A stretch of 64,000 nucleotides of DNA, from the NCBI RefSeq assembly GCF_001424305.1, contig NZ_LMPD01000003.1:234387-298386 (forward strand), in the 5' to 3' direction. A model generated the notes under the pieces. It was not told the origin of the DNA and ran no database searches. It worked only from the letters and a program-made list of their open reading frames with translations. Source of the DNA: Pedobacter sp. Leaf176. GTDB lineage: Bacteria; Bacteroidota; Bacteroidia; Sphingobacteriales; Sphingobacteriaceae. Shown piece after piece: positions 34,241-43,042 of the stretch. The translations under genes and the position numbers were made by a program. Each line of letters begins with the position of its first letter. The stretch's first letter is position 1.

Positions 34241-35839
34241 CTAATTGTATCCCGGGTTTTGTTTCAATTTAGGATTTAGGATCATAGCTGATGCTGGAAT
34301 GGGCATCAAACGATGGAAAGTTTGCGCATCGGTTTTAAAGCCCCACCTGCCTTCAAATTTCCCGAAGCGGATCATATCGTTACGGTGCCAGCATTCCCAT
34401 GCAAACTCCCTGCAACGTTCTTTATATAAGTCCTCTAAAGTAACTGCCGTCCAGGCTGGTGAAGTTGTACGAACAGCACGCACCTGGTTAACCAGCGATA
34501 AAGCAGTTTGTCCCAAAGTCGACGCGGCCCCTCTAAGAATGGCTTCAGATTTCATCAACAAAATATCTGAATATCTGAATATCGGCACATCGTTATTTTG
34601 ATTTCTGTTTGATGATGTACTGTCACAATAAAATTTATTGTTTCTATAGCCCATATTCCAGGCAATCTCATCGTTTCCAGCATCAAATGGCCTTGTGGCT
34701 TCTCTAAGTGCTACGTTCGGCGTTATATCCACCTGGTAAGATATTGCAGCTGATCCATCAGAACCTGTGTAAAATTGGTCGTAACCTTTTTTGGTGGTAT
34801 TAACCATCACTGGCGTACCATTGTTGTTAAATTGCAATCCTTTAATCCATTGCGCATTTCGTTTATCATTAGGATCATTAAAGTTTGCATAGTATTCTGG
34901 CAGTGTGCTCATTGGCGCACTAGGCGTGTGCTTTAAGCTGAATTTTGCCTGTAATGATCTTGGTAGTGAATAACGGGCATAGAACATATAACCATTACTG
35001 AATCCGGGATCGTAAGGAATTGCAAAAATGAACTCCTTAATTTGAGGGCCATTATCGATGAAAAACATCTTACGATAATCTGTTTCCAAGGTATATGGCG
35101 AACCCGTTCCGGAGATAATCGCATCGCACATGGCTACAGCTTCATTATATTTAGCAGTACCTGTATATACTTCGGAGTTTAAATACATTTTAGCTAAAAT
35201 AGCATAAGCAGTATATCTATTTGGCCTGCCATAAGTTGCTGCACCCGTAGCGATACTTAAATTAGGCAATACCTCTTTTAATTCTGATTCAATGAAATTA
35301 AATACCTCAACCCTTGTTTTTGTTTCAGGAGGTGTGGTTTCGCCAAATGACGTTACAACAGGGATATTACCCCAAAGATCCATCATCATAAAAAACGCCA
35401 ATGCCCTTGTTGTCCTGAGTTCTGCTAAGGCCGTTGTTTTCGCAGCCGTTTCAGGGGCATCTTTAAGTAAGAATAAACTTTGGTTGGCCTTACTGATTGT
35501 ACCTGATAGCCAGGACCAGCCACTGCTTACGTGCCCGTTATCTTTATCCCATGAATGTTTATGGTGTTGCTCGAAACGTGCACCATCATACCAATTCCCG
35601 CCCCTAGCCGGCATAATGGATTCATCAGTACTTAAGGATTGCATGAAAAAGTAATCGGTACCAAAATTTTGACGCAGCTGTACATACACCTGGCCTGTTA
35701 ATTGTATAAAATGCTGATCTGTTTGTGGAAATGTTTCAGGGGTTAACTGCGTTTCCACTTTTAAATCCAATTTATGACAGGATGTAAGTAAACTTATTGA
35801 AAGCGTAACACCTGTAATGAGTTTTATAAGATTTTTCAT
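34241..35839 (-). CDS. SusD/RagB-like surface glycan-binding lipoprotein
   Basis: Extracellular lid that delivers oligosaccharides to the SusC transporter. Signal peptide with lipobox LLTSC (Cys21), then the TPR-rich SusD fold (RTTRALAFFMMMDLWGNIPVVTSF; RYTAYAILAKMYLNSEVY) and the C-terminal family motif YKERCREFAWECWHRNDMIRFG. 532 residues. It is 11 bp downstream of susC, the standard pair. Specificity is unknown; the neighbours argue for a Man/GlcNAc/inositol-type glycan. Confidence 0.96.
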   Translation of the reverse strand: MKNLIKLITGVTLSISLLTSCHKLDLKVETQLTPETFPQTDQHFIQLTGQVYVQLRQNFGTDYFFMQSLSTDESIMPARGGNWYDGARFEQHHKHSWDKDNGHVSSGWSWLSGTISKANQSLFLLKDAPETAAKTTALAELRTTRALAFFMMMDLWGNIPVVTSFGETTPPETKTRVEVFNFIESELKEVLPNLSIATGAATYGRPNRYTAYAILAKMYLNSEVYTGTAKYNEAVAMCDAIISGTGSPYTLETDYRKMFFIDNGPQIKEFIFAIPYDPGFSNGYMFYARYSLPRSLQAKFSLKHTPSAPMSTLPEYYANFNDPNDKRNAQWIKGLQFNNNGTPVMVNTTKKGYDQFYTGSDGSAAISYQVDITPNVALREATRPFDAGNDEIAWNMGYRNNKFYCDSTSSNRNQNNDVPIFRYSDILLMKSEAILRGAASTLGQTALSLVNQVRAVRTTSPAWTAVTLEDLYKERCREFAWECWHRNDMIRFGKFEGRWGFKTDAQTFHRLMPIPASAMILNPKLKQNPGYN

Positions 35840-35850
35840 TTTCTTAAAAA

Positions 35851-38800
35851 TTAATTAAATGACACGTTTAAACCAAACAAAAAAGTTCTGGTTTTAGGAT
35901 AAAAGTTGTTCGTATCCACACCTGGTGCGATTCCACCCTGATTGATTTCCGGATCGATGCCTTTGTAGCCGGTAATTACGAATAAATTGTTGGCTGTTGT
36001 ATACAAACGGATTGAATTAACACCCGGGATTATACCTTTTTTGAAAGTGTATCCTAATGTTGCGTTATCTAAACGTAGGTAGCTTCCGTTTTCGATGAAA
36101 CGGCTGGAGTACCTGTAAGAATTGAAATCAGCTGTAGACTCGTTTTCTACTTCTACAGGGATGTTTGTGAACTGCGCTGTATTTGGGCGGAACAAATCCG
36201 CACGGGTAACGTTCATGATTTTATTTCCGAGTACGGCCCTCATAAAAATACTCAAATCGAAATTTTTATACCTTAAATTATTTGACCATCCAATCAACGC
36301 CTTCGGCTGTGCATTACCTAAAACATAGTAATCTGTTTTGTTCAGTAATCCCTGTGTTTTTATATTTCCTGCGGCATCATAATACTGGGAAACGCCATTG
36401 GCATCTTTACCTGCATATTTAAAAGTGAAAAATGTTCCGATGGCTTGTCCGGGTGCTAAAATCTGAACTGTAGAGCCACTTTGTCCTCCTCCATCAGGTT
36501 GCACGGTTAACCTGTTGTCGATATTGAATTGAGAGTCAGACAGGGTGATTACTTTGTTCTTATTATGCGCCAGGTTAATACCTGTAGTCCAGCTAAAATT
36601 ATCTGTGATAACTGGCGTACCATTTAATACAACTTCCAAACCTTTATTGCTCAATTTCCCAACGTTTGCAGTAAGCTGGCCTGAAGGATATAAATTCTGG
36701 TCCACATCAAAGCCAATAATAAGGTCGGTTGTTTTTTTATCATATAAATCCACAGAACCACCTAATCTGCCATTAAATAAACTAAAATCGACGCCTATAT
36801 TGGTTGTTGCAGTTTTTTCCCAACGAAGATCAGGATTCTCATTTTGAATGGCACCATAAGCGCCCTCTCTTGGAGATCCGTTATAATAAAACTGTCCAAC
36901 GGCACCATAAATCAATTTCGTAGTTAGTGGAGAGAAGCCAAGGGAATTTCCTGCAATTCCATAACTTCCGCGTAATTTCAATGTTTTGATTACGCCAACA
37001 TTTTTAAAGAAGCTTTCCTGATCAATATTCCAGGCTGCACCCACCGATGGAAAATAGCCCCATTTTTCATTCATTCCAAAAACATTAGAACCATCTCTTC
37101 TGATTGATCCTTGTAACAGATATTTATTTTTATAATTATAGTTTACCCTGGCAAAATCCGAGATCATCAGAATCTCCTGATAAGTAACACCCGGATTAAA
37201 ATCAACTCTGAAATCGCTCACTGCATAGGGATTACCCAAACTCAGGTTATTGTAGCTTACGTCATTAACCGGAAAATTGGTTGACGTAGCCTGGAAACCG
37301 TCATTATTCAATGACTGCTGGTAGGAGTATCCGACAACTGCATTAATATCGTGATCCCCAAACTTTCTATTCCAGGTTAAGTAGGTCTCAATAATTTTAT
37401 TGGTGTTTTGATAAGCATTCCTTACTGCAACGCCATTCTGACCAACCAAAGAAACAAATGCTGGATTTGCAGGAGGATCAGGCGTATTTCTCACGTTATT
37501 ATACCTGGAGGTATAAATACTATTGTAAAATGCACCATACACATTTTGTGTATTTTGGTAGGAAGCTGATATATCGTAAGAAAAACCAAAAGGTAATTTC
37601 AGATTAACCGTCAGATTACCAAGAATATTTTTGTTTTTTAAATTCTCTTTGGCGTTTTCAAGCATTGATACCGGATTGTAATAATTGCTTTGCGTCAAAT
37701 TGTCAAAATACGAACCATCGGGATTTCTTACCGGCGCGGTTGGCAGGTAGGTAAGCATTTGAGAAAGTATGGTATTGCGGTAAGGAACAAGATCTGCATC
37801 ACTTACAGAGTTACTTAAATTTAAACCGATTCTTAATTTATCGTTTAATGCCTTCTGCTCAAGCCCTATTCGACCAATAAACCTGCTCAAACCGCTTGTT
37901 CTAACAATACCCTGTTGATTGAAATAATTTATACTGGCGTTATAAGTTGTTTTTTCTGTACCTCCACTAAGTGAAACGTTGTGGTTATAAGACATTGCAC
38001 TACTGCGTTGAACTTCATCTTGCCAATTGGTATTTGCGCCCTTATCATTGGCCGGAGTTAAAGCAGAATTGTTCCTGGCCAGGAATGCCCGCAACTGATC
38101 TGCATTCATCATTTCATATTGATTGGAAACCTTTTCGACACCAAAATACCCATTGTAAGCAATTTGTGTCTGTCCGGCAACCCCTTTTTTAGTTGTCACC
38201 ATAATCACACCATTTGCAGCTCGGTTTCCATAGATGGCTGCAGCGGCAGCGTCCTTTAAAACATCAATTGATGCAATATCATCAGGTGCGAGAATAGAAA
38301 TATCTGCACCTACTACACCATCGATAACAAACAATGGCGATTGAGCACCTTCACGAAGGGTTGATGCACCACGCATAATAATTGCGGCATTACGGTTTGG
38401 ATCGCCACTACGGCTGATGTTCAATCCCGGTACTTTACCTTGCAACATTTGACCAACATCACTAATTGCACCCTTGTTTAAATCATCTCCTTTAACAGTA
38501 GAAATGGAACTGGTTAAAGCCTTTCTGGAGCTTTTGCCATAACCCACTACCACTACATCATTAAGGGAGGCTGTAGATTCTACGATGGTAACCTTATAAG
38601 TAGATGGTGCACCAACAGTAAGTTCCTTAGTTTGATAACCCAGGAAACTAAAAAGTATTTTGTCGCCGGTTTTTGCAGAAATGCTAAACGATCCATCTGC
38701 ACCTGTAGACGTTATTTTAGAGGTACCTTGTACTGAAACAGATGCCCCAATGATTGGTTGGTTTGTATTATCTAATAAATTTCCGGAAATTTTGCGCTCA

Positions 38801-38892
38801 GTTTGGGCATAGACACTGTTGAATGACAGCCCCAAAAGTAAGACCAGCGAAAACAGGCAACAATACTTTAAGCGGGTAAAATTAATTCTCAT
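35851..38892 (-). CDS. SusC/RagA-like TonB-dependent transporter
   Basis: Outer-membrane barrel that imports oligosaccharides with TonB energy. Signal peptide, carboxypeptidase-regulatory-like domain (ISGNLLDNTNQPIIGASVSV, residues about 34-110), the TonB-box-like DVVVVGYG (112-119), plug (TVKGDDLNKGAISDVGQMLQ; SPLFVIDGVVG) and a barrel ending in Phe-Asn. No STN domain, so no FecA-like sigma signalling is expected. 1013 residues. Upstream (38925-38936) is a LacI-type palindrome. It is 49 bp downstream of the inositol oxygenase gene. Confidence 0.96.
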   Translation of the reverse strand: MRINFTRLKYCCLFSLVLLLGLSFNSVYAQTERKISGNLLDNTNQPIIGASVSVQGTSKITSTGADGSFSISAKTGDKILFSFLGYQTKELTVGAPSTYKVTIVESTASLNDVVVVGYGKSSRKALTSSISTVKGDDLNKGAISDVGQMLQGKVPGLNISRSGDPNRNAAIIMRGASTLREGAQSPLFVIDGVVGADISILAPDDIASIDVLKDAAAAAIYGNRAANGVIMVTTKKGVAGQTQIAYNGYFGVEKVSNQYEMMNADQLRAFLARNNSALTPANDKGANTNWQDEVQRSSAMSYNHNVSLSGGTEKTTYNASINYFNQQGIVRTSGLSRFIGRIGLEQKALNDKLRIGLNLSNSVSDADLVPYRNTILSQMLTYLPTAPVRNPDGSYFDNLTQSNYYNPVSMLENAKENLKNKNILGNLTVNLKLPFGFSYDISASYQNTQNVYGAFYNSIYTSRYNNVRNTPDPPANPAFVSLVGQNGVAVRNAYQNTNKIIETYLTWNRKFGDHDINAVVGYSYQQSLNNDGFQATSTNFPVNDVSYNNLSLGNPYAVSDFRVDFNPGVTYQEILMISDFARVNYNYKNKYLLQGSIRRDGSNVFGMNEKWGYFPSVGAAWNIDQESFFKNVGVIKTLKLRGSYGIAGNSLGFSPLTTKLIYGAVGQFYYNGSPREGAYGAIQNENPDLRWEKTATTNIGVDFSLFNGRLGGSVDLYDKKTTDLIIGFDVDQNLYPSGQLTANVGKLSNKGLEVVLNGTPVITDNFSWTTGINLAHNKNKVITLSDSQFNIDNRLTVQPDGGGQSGSTVQILAPGQAIGTFFTFKYAGKDANGVSQYYDAAGNIKTQGLLNKTDYYVLGNAQPKALIGWSNNLRYKNFDLSIFMRAVLGNKIMNVTRADLFRPNTAQFTNIPVEVENESTADFNSYRYSSRFIENGSYLRLDNATLGYTFKKGIIPGVNSIRLYTTANNLFVITGYKGIDPEINQGGIAPGVDTNNFYPKTRTFLFGLNVSFN

Positions 38893-38924
38893 GATTTTGT
38901 AGCATTAGGTTCATAAATGGTTAT

Positions 38925-38936
38925 ATAAACGGTTAT
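38925..38936. promoter_or_regulatory. candidate LacI operator before susC
   Basis: ATAAACGGTTAT, a palindrome around CG, similar to the core of the larger site at 39924-39945 (TAAACGATTA). It lies 33 bp before the susC start, in the 49-bp gap after the oxygenase gene. Assignment to the LacI protein at 40236 is inference. Confidence 0.5.
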
Positions 38937-38941
38937 TGTAA

Positions 38942-39859
38942 TTAAAATTTAATATTTGCAGGCAGGTATTTAGCAACCAGGGCCTGATAATAAGGCTGTA
39001 ATTCTTCCCAGCTTTTCTGATTAGGATTTTTTGAATACAGATCATATGGATTGAATAACCTTACCCATTTAAACATTTCATGATCTCTATCATTCATCAG
39101 ATGATCGTAGGCATTTTCACGGTGTTGCGAGTAAAAAGAATGGTAACGCAACATATACAATCCAGGTTCAGGCAGGTAGGGCTTCATCATATGATAAACA
39201 TATTCATCATGGCCCCATGACATATCCACCTTGTCCAAGCCGCAATTTTGAGTGTACACGCCTAGTTTAGTCTGGTATGTGGGATTGTTGAAATCCGGAT
39301 TCTGACTAAAAAATTCGTGGTATACAATTTTATCTGAATAGGCACATCCTACGGGAAATGTATCGCCAACAACAGCCCATTGTGGCTCGCCATATAAACA
39401 AAGCACCTTTCCCATGTCATGGATTAAGCCTACCAATACCATCCAATCCGGATGCCCATCATTACGAATCGCTTCTGATGTTTGTAGCAGATGCTGCATT
39501 TGATCCAGATCGGTGTCCGGATCAGAATCATCAACGAGTTTATTTAAAAAATCAAATGCATTCCAAATCGGCATTTCTTCTTTATTAAACCTGAGGAAAT
39601 CTGCCTTCTTTTGTTTCACAAAATCGTAAGTCTGATAAAGGTGATTTAGTCTGTAAAATTCCCGCACACCATCTTTTTGCGTTGCCTCGTAGTCTCTGAA
39701 CTGTTCTTCTTTTTTATCAGTATTAATGCTGGTTGGATCAGGATAACGGATTAATAAATCCTCTTCCCACTGGTCAAGATTTTGCAAGGGATTTTGATTG
39801 TCCCTTGAAACTGGATTTTCGTTTCTCATAAGGCTAGAAAATGATTTGGTTAAATACAA
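38942..39859 (-). CDS. myo-inositol oxygenase (MIOX)
   Basis: Di-iron enzyme that splits myo-inositol with O2 to D-glucuronate. The 305-residue sequence resembles mammalian MIOX along its length (GEPQWAVVGDTFPVGC). All iron ligands are present: His123, His147-Asp148 (LIHDMGK), His217 (SWGHDEY), His240 (RYHSFY) and Asp273 (PYDLYSK), with Lys151. No signal peptide, so it works in the cytosol. First gene of the minus-strand locus, directly before susC, and preceded by a strong LacI-type palindrome. A second ATG at 39829 (MRNENPVS) is also possible. Confidence 0.94.
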   Translation of the reverse strand: MYLTKSFSSLMRNENPVSRDNQNPLQNLDQWEEDLLIRYPDPTSINTDKKEEQFRDYEATQKDGVREFYRLNHLYQTYDFVKQKKADFLRFNKEEMPIWNAFDFLNKLVDDSDPDTDLDQMQHLLQTSEAIRNDGHPDWMVLVGLIHDMGKVLCLYGEPQWAVVGDTFPVGCAYSDKIVYHEFFSQNPDFNNPTYQTKLGVYTQNCGLDKVDMSWGHDEYVYHMMKPYLPEPGLYMLRYHSFYSQHRENAYDHLMNDRDHEMFKWVRLFNPYDLYSKNPNQKSWEELQPYYQALVAKYLPANIKF

Positions 39860-40235
39860 TTTGGTTTTCGGAAGATAAAGTTGAGTTTTTGAAAACAGAA
39901 TTAGGAGTGTTCCATTAATTTTATTTACGTAAACGATTACGTAAAATTCTTAAATCGACTTTACAAAATGGATAAACAACTCATTTAATGGTTGTTATAA
40001 AAATGCTCAAAGTGTGAAGCGTTTTACATTTCCCTGGAGGAGATATTATTCTTTAAAACCAGGTGATTATACTGATTATTTTATAATTTCGTAATGGTAA
40101 TTTTACAAACAAACTAACTGATATAACCAGGCAGAACAATCTGATCGAAATGTTGTGATCAACTTCTTGAAAAATTGCCGGAAAGCTATTTTGTTTTTTG
40201 TATAATGAACTAACAAAATTTAATGGAATAAAAAG
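39860..40235. other. divergent control region between MIOX and LacI genes
   Basis: 376 bp without a gene. It holds the palindrome 39924-39945 and a weaker match GAAGCGTTTTAC near 40017. Promoters for both directions are expected here, but no clear TAnnTTTG pair was assigned. Confidence 0.6.
39924..39945. promoter_or_regulatory. LacI-type operator upstream of MIOX
   Basis: 22-bp near-perfect palindrome: arms TTTACGTAA and TTACGTAAA around the centre ACGA, with only the bases next to the CG centre not matching. The CG-centred form is typical for LacI-family regulators. It is 65 bp before the oxygenase start and about 290 bp from the divergent LacI gene. Likely the master site of the locus. Confidence 0.7.
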
Positions 40236-41243
40236 ATGTCTGGAGAGGTTAATATCAAACGATTGGCACAGGAGCTCAACATCTCCATTGCCACAGTTTC
40301 CAAGGCACTTAATGATAGTCATGAGATAAGCCTGAAAACCAAAAAACGGGTTTGGGATCTGGCAAAGGCGCTCAATTATACGCCCAATCCTGCAGCAAGC
40401 AATCTGCGGAGCAACAAAACCAAGACTATAGCGGTGATCGTTCCATTCATCGCCAATAATTTCTTTGCTTTGGCCATTAAGGGCATAGAAGAAATAGCGA
40501 GAAAATTCAGCCATCATGTCCTTATCTATCAAACCCATGAGGATATCGAAATGGAGATGTCGTTCACAAATAGTCTTCTTAATGGGAGAGTTGATGGAAT
40601 ATTGACCTCTGTTTCCAGTAGTGAATACAATGGAACCTATTATAAGAATTTGGTAAAAAAGATTCCGCTGGTGTTTTTCGACAGGGTTTATAAAGACCTC
40701 GATGCTTATAATGTAACGACAGATGATTACGAGATTTCCTATGAGGCGACCACGCACCTCATTGAATGTGGGTGCAGTAAAATTGCCTACCTGTATGGTC
40801 TTGAAAATCTCCCGGCAGGGAACGCAAGGTTTCTGGGTTACAAAGATGCCATGCAAAAGAATGGCTTAACCGTAAGTGATGAGCTGGTTATAAACTATTG
40901 TGAGGATGAATCTCAAAATTTAACACAAATAACTCAATTAATTGACAGGCATGGACCAGATGCATTGTTTTCCTCCATAGAAGAATTTGTTATACCCACT
41001 TATACTGCCTGCAGAGCCCTCAAACTCAAAATTCCGGATGAGATAAAAATCATTAGTTTTTCAAATCAGGCCACTGCCCAGCTGTTAGACCCCTCTCTAA
41101 CAACCATTACCCAGCCGGCCTTCGAAATCGGCCGTGAGGCTGCAACTTGCTTATTCAAAATGTTGAACAAAAAAGGTTTCGGTGATGATCAGGATATCGT
41201 GCTCAAATCCACGCTCGTAAAAAGAGGTTCAACTGGTTGCTAA
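40236..41243 (+). CDS. LacI family transcriptional regulator
   Basis: DNA-binding sugar sensor, 335 residues. N-terminal HTH (NIKRLAQELNISIATVSKALNDSHEIS) with hinge (NPAASNLRSNKTKTIAVIV), then a periplasmic-binding-protein-like domain (FDRVYKDLDAYNVTTDDYE; TITQPAFEIGREAATCLF). Divergent from MIOX and followed by the symporter, GH28 and GH43 genes. Probably controls both arms through the CG-centred palindromes; inducer unknown, with inositol, glucuronate or a released sugar as candidates. Confidence 0.93.
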   Translation: MSGEVNIKRLAQELNISIATVSKALNDSHEISLKTKKRVWDLAKALNYTPNPAASNLRSNKTKTIAVIVPFIANNFFALAIKGIEEIARKFSHHVLIYQTHEDIEMEMSFTNSLLNGRVDGILTSVSSSEYNGTYYKNLVKKIPLVFFDRVYKDLDAYNVTTDDYEISYEATTHLIECGCSKIAYLYGLENLPAGNARFLGYKDAMQKNGLTVSDELVINYCEDESQNLTQITQLIDRHGPDALFSSIEEFVIPTYTACRALKLKIPDEIKIISFSNQATAQLLDPSLTTITQPAFEIGREAATCLFKMLNKKGFGDDQDIVLKSTLVKRGSTGC

Positions 41244-41280
41244 ACAGCCATTACTGCTCATTTGATTAGTTAATTCCCGA

Positions 41281-41288
41281 AAACGTTT
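41281..41288. promoter_or_regulatory. candidate LacI operator before symporter
   Basis: AAACGTTT, a perfect 8-bp palindrome inside GAAAACGTTTAAG, 79 bp before the symporter start. It has the CG centre shared by the sites at 38925 and 39924 but different outer bases, so it may bind either of the two LacI proteins. Confidence 0.45.
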
Positions 41289-41366
41289 AAGTAATTAAAT
41301 GGAGCTAAAAGCCAGTGAGCCCATTTTTTTTTCTGACTTTTAAAAATACCAAATATAGTATATCAC

Positions 41367-42995
41367 ATGAATCACCTTTCAGCACTAGATTGTGCCGTAT
41401 TTTTTTTATACTTTATTGTTATATCGGCTTATGGTTATTGGGTTTACAGAAGCAAGAAAAATAAGCAAACCGATACCAAAGATTATTTTCTGGCTGAAGG
41501 TTCTTTAACCTGGTGGGCCATTGGTGCCTCCATCATCGCTTCCAATATTTCCGCAGAACATTTCATAGGGATGTCGGGCTCAGGTTTCGCCATGGGATTA
41601 GCTATTGCCAGTTATGAATGGATGGCTGCCGCTACCCTGATCATCGTTGCTATATTTTTCCTTCCGATTTATTTGAAAAACAAAATATATACCATGCCCC
41701 AGTTTCTGTCGCAGCGCTACAACAATACCGTTAGCACATTGATGGCTGTATTCTGGTTATTGGTTTATGTATTTGTGAACCTTACTTCTATCTTTTTCCT
41801 GGGTGCCATCGCCATTGAAACCATTACGGGTATCCCATTCACGACCTGCATTATATTTCTGGCCATTTTCTCTGCACTAATCACCTTAGGCGGAATGAAA
41901 GTTATCGGCTATACCGATGTTGTCCAGGTGGTCGTATTGGTTATCGGTGGGTTGATTACTTGTTACATGGCATTGAAGCTTGTTTCTGAAAAACTGGATA
42001 CCCAAACTGTTCTGGGGGCGTTACCATTGCTACGAACAGAGGCAGCAGACCATTTTCATATGATTTTTTCAAAAGGTGATAAGTTTTATAACGAACTTCC
42101 GGGCATTGCCGTTTTAGTGGGCGGACTTTGGATCAACAACCTGAATTATTGGGGTTGTAACCAATATATTGTTCAAAGGGCATTAGGTGCCGATTTAAAA
42201 ACCGGCAGAAACGGTTTGATCTTCGCCGCATTTTTAAAACTATTGATTCCTGTGATTGTGGTGATACCCGGAATAGCGGCTTTCGTGCTTTATCAAAGGG
42301 GCTACTTTCATGCAGAAATGCTTGATGCAAGTGGAATAGTTAAGCCCGATCATGCTTACCCTGTGCTGATGAACCTGCTGCCAATAGGTGTAAAAGGGAT
42401 GGCGTTTGCCGCGTTAACAGCCGCCATAGTCGCATCATTAGCTGGTAAGTCGAATAGCATTGCAACCATCTTTACCCTCGACATTTATAAAAAGTACATC
42501 AACACAGAAGCGTCGGAAAAACGATTGGTTGCTGTAGGCAGATGGTCGGTTGTACTGGCTTCTTTAATGGCCATTGTTGTTGCTCCGGCTTTGAGAAGTT
42601 TCGATCAGGTTTATCAATTTATCCAGGAATATGTTGGCTTCATTTCCCCTGGCGTATTTGCCATATTTTTATTGGGTTTCTTTTGGAAAAAAACAACATC
42701 AAGGGCGGCACTATCTGCTGCACTGGTTACCATACCATTATCTATATTTTTTAAATTCCTTCCAACCCTAACCAATGGCCGGGTCGAAGCCATTCCATTC
42801 CTCAACCGGATGTCGTGGGTTTTCATCATCATTATGCTTTTGATGGTTGTTGTAACACTCACTGATCCGAAAAGCAAAAACAATCCCCAGGGACTTGAAA
42901 TTGACCGCAGCATGTTTAAGGTCAGCCCTGCATTTGCAGTATCGTCCATTGTCATCTGTGGCATCTTGGCCGCGCTATATACCGTCTTTTGGTAA
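41367..42995 (+). CDS. sodium/sugar cotransporter, SGLT/vSGLT type (SSS family)
   Basis: Inner-membrane Na+-coupled sugar importer of 542 residues and 14 predicted helices. The block WWAIGASIIASNISAEHFIGMSGSGF (start about residue 50) is diagnostic for the SGLT branch that includes vSGLT and the sodium/myo-inositol transporters; GGLWINNLNYWGCNQYIVQRALGA and AALTAAIVASLAGKSNSIATIFTLDIY are the other family blocks. It overlaps the GH28 reading frame upstream of its likely start. Import of inositol for MIOX, or of uronate or another released sugar, is plausible but unproved. Confidence 0.93.
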   Translation: MNHLSALDCAVFFLYFIVISAYGYWVYRSKKNKQTDTKDYFLAEGSLTWWAIGASIIASNISAEHFIGMSGSGFAMGLAIASYEWMAAATLIIVAIFFLPIYLKNKIYTMPQFLSQRYNNTVSTLMAVFWLLVYVFVNLTSIFFLGAIAIETITGIPFTTCIIFLAIFSALITLGGMKVIGYTDVVQVVVLVIGGLITCYMALKLVSEKLDTQTVLGALPLLRTEAADHFHMIFSKGDKFYNELPGIAVLVGGLWINNLNYWGCNQYIVQRALGADLKTGRNGLIFAAFLKLLIPVIVVIPGIAAFVLYQRGYFHAEMLDASGIVKPDHAYPVLMNLLPIGVKGMAFAALTAAIVASLAGKSNSIATIFTLDIYKKYINTEASEKRLVAVGRWSVVLASLMAIVVAPALRSFDQVYQFIQEYVGFISPGVFAIFLLGFFWKKTTSRAALSAALVTIPLSIFFKFLPTLTNGRVEAIPFLNRMSWVFIIIMLLMVVVTLTDPKSKNNPQGLEIDRSMFKVSPAFAVSSIVICGILAALYTVFW

Positions 42996-43042
42996 ATAAC
43001 CGCAACGAAATGATTTGCTCCCATAAACAACAAAATCCTTTT

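Noticed and set aside
40053..40856. 267-residue ORF antisense to the first LacI gene
   Set aside because: Shadow of a well-conserved HTH and sensor domain on the other strand.
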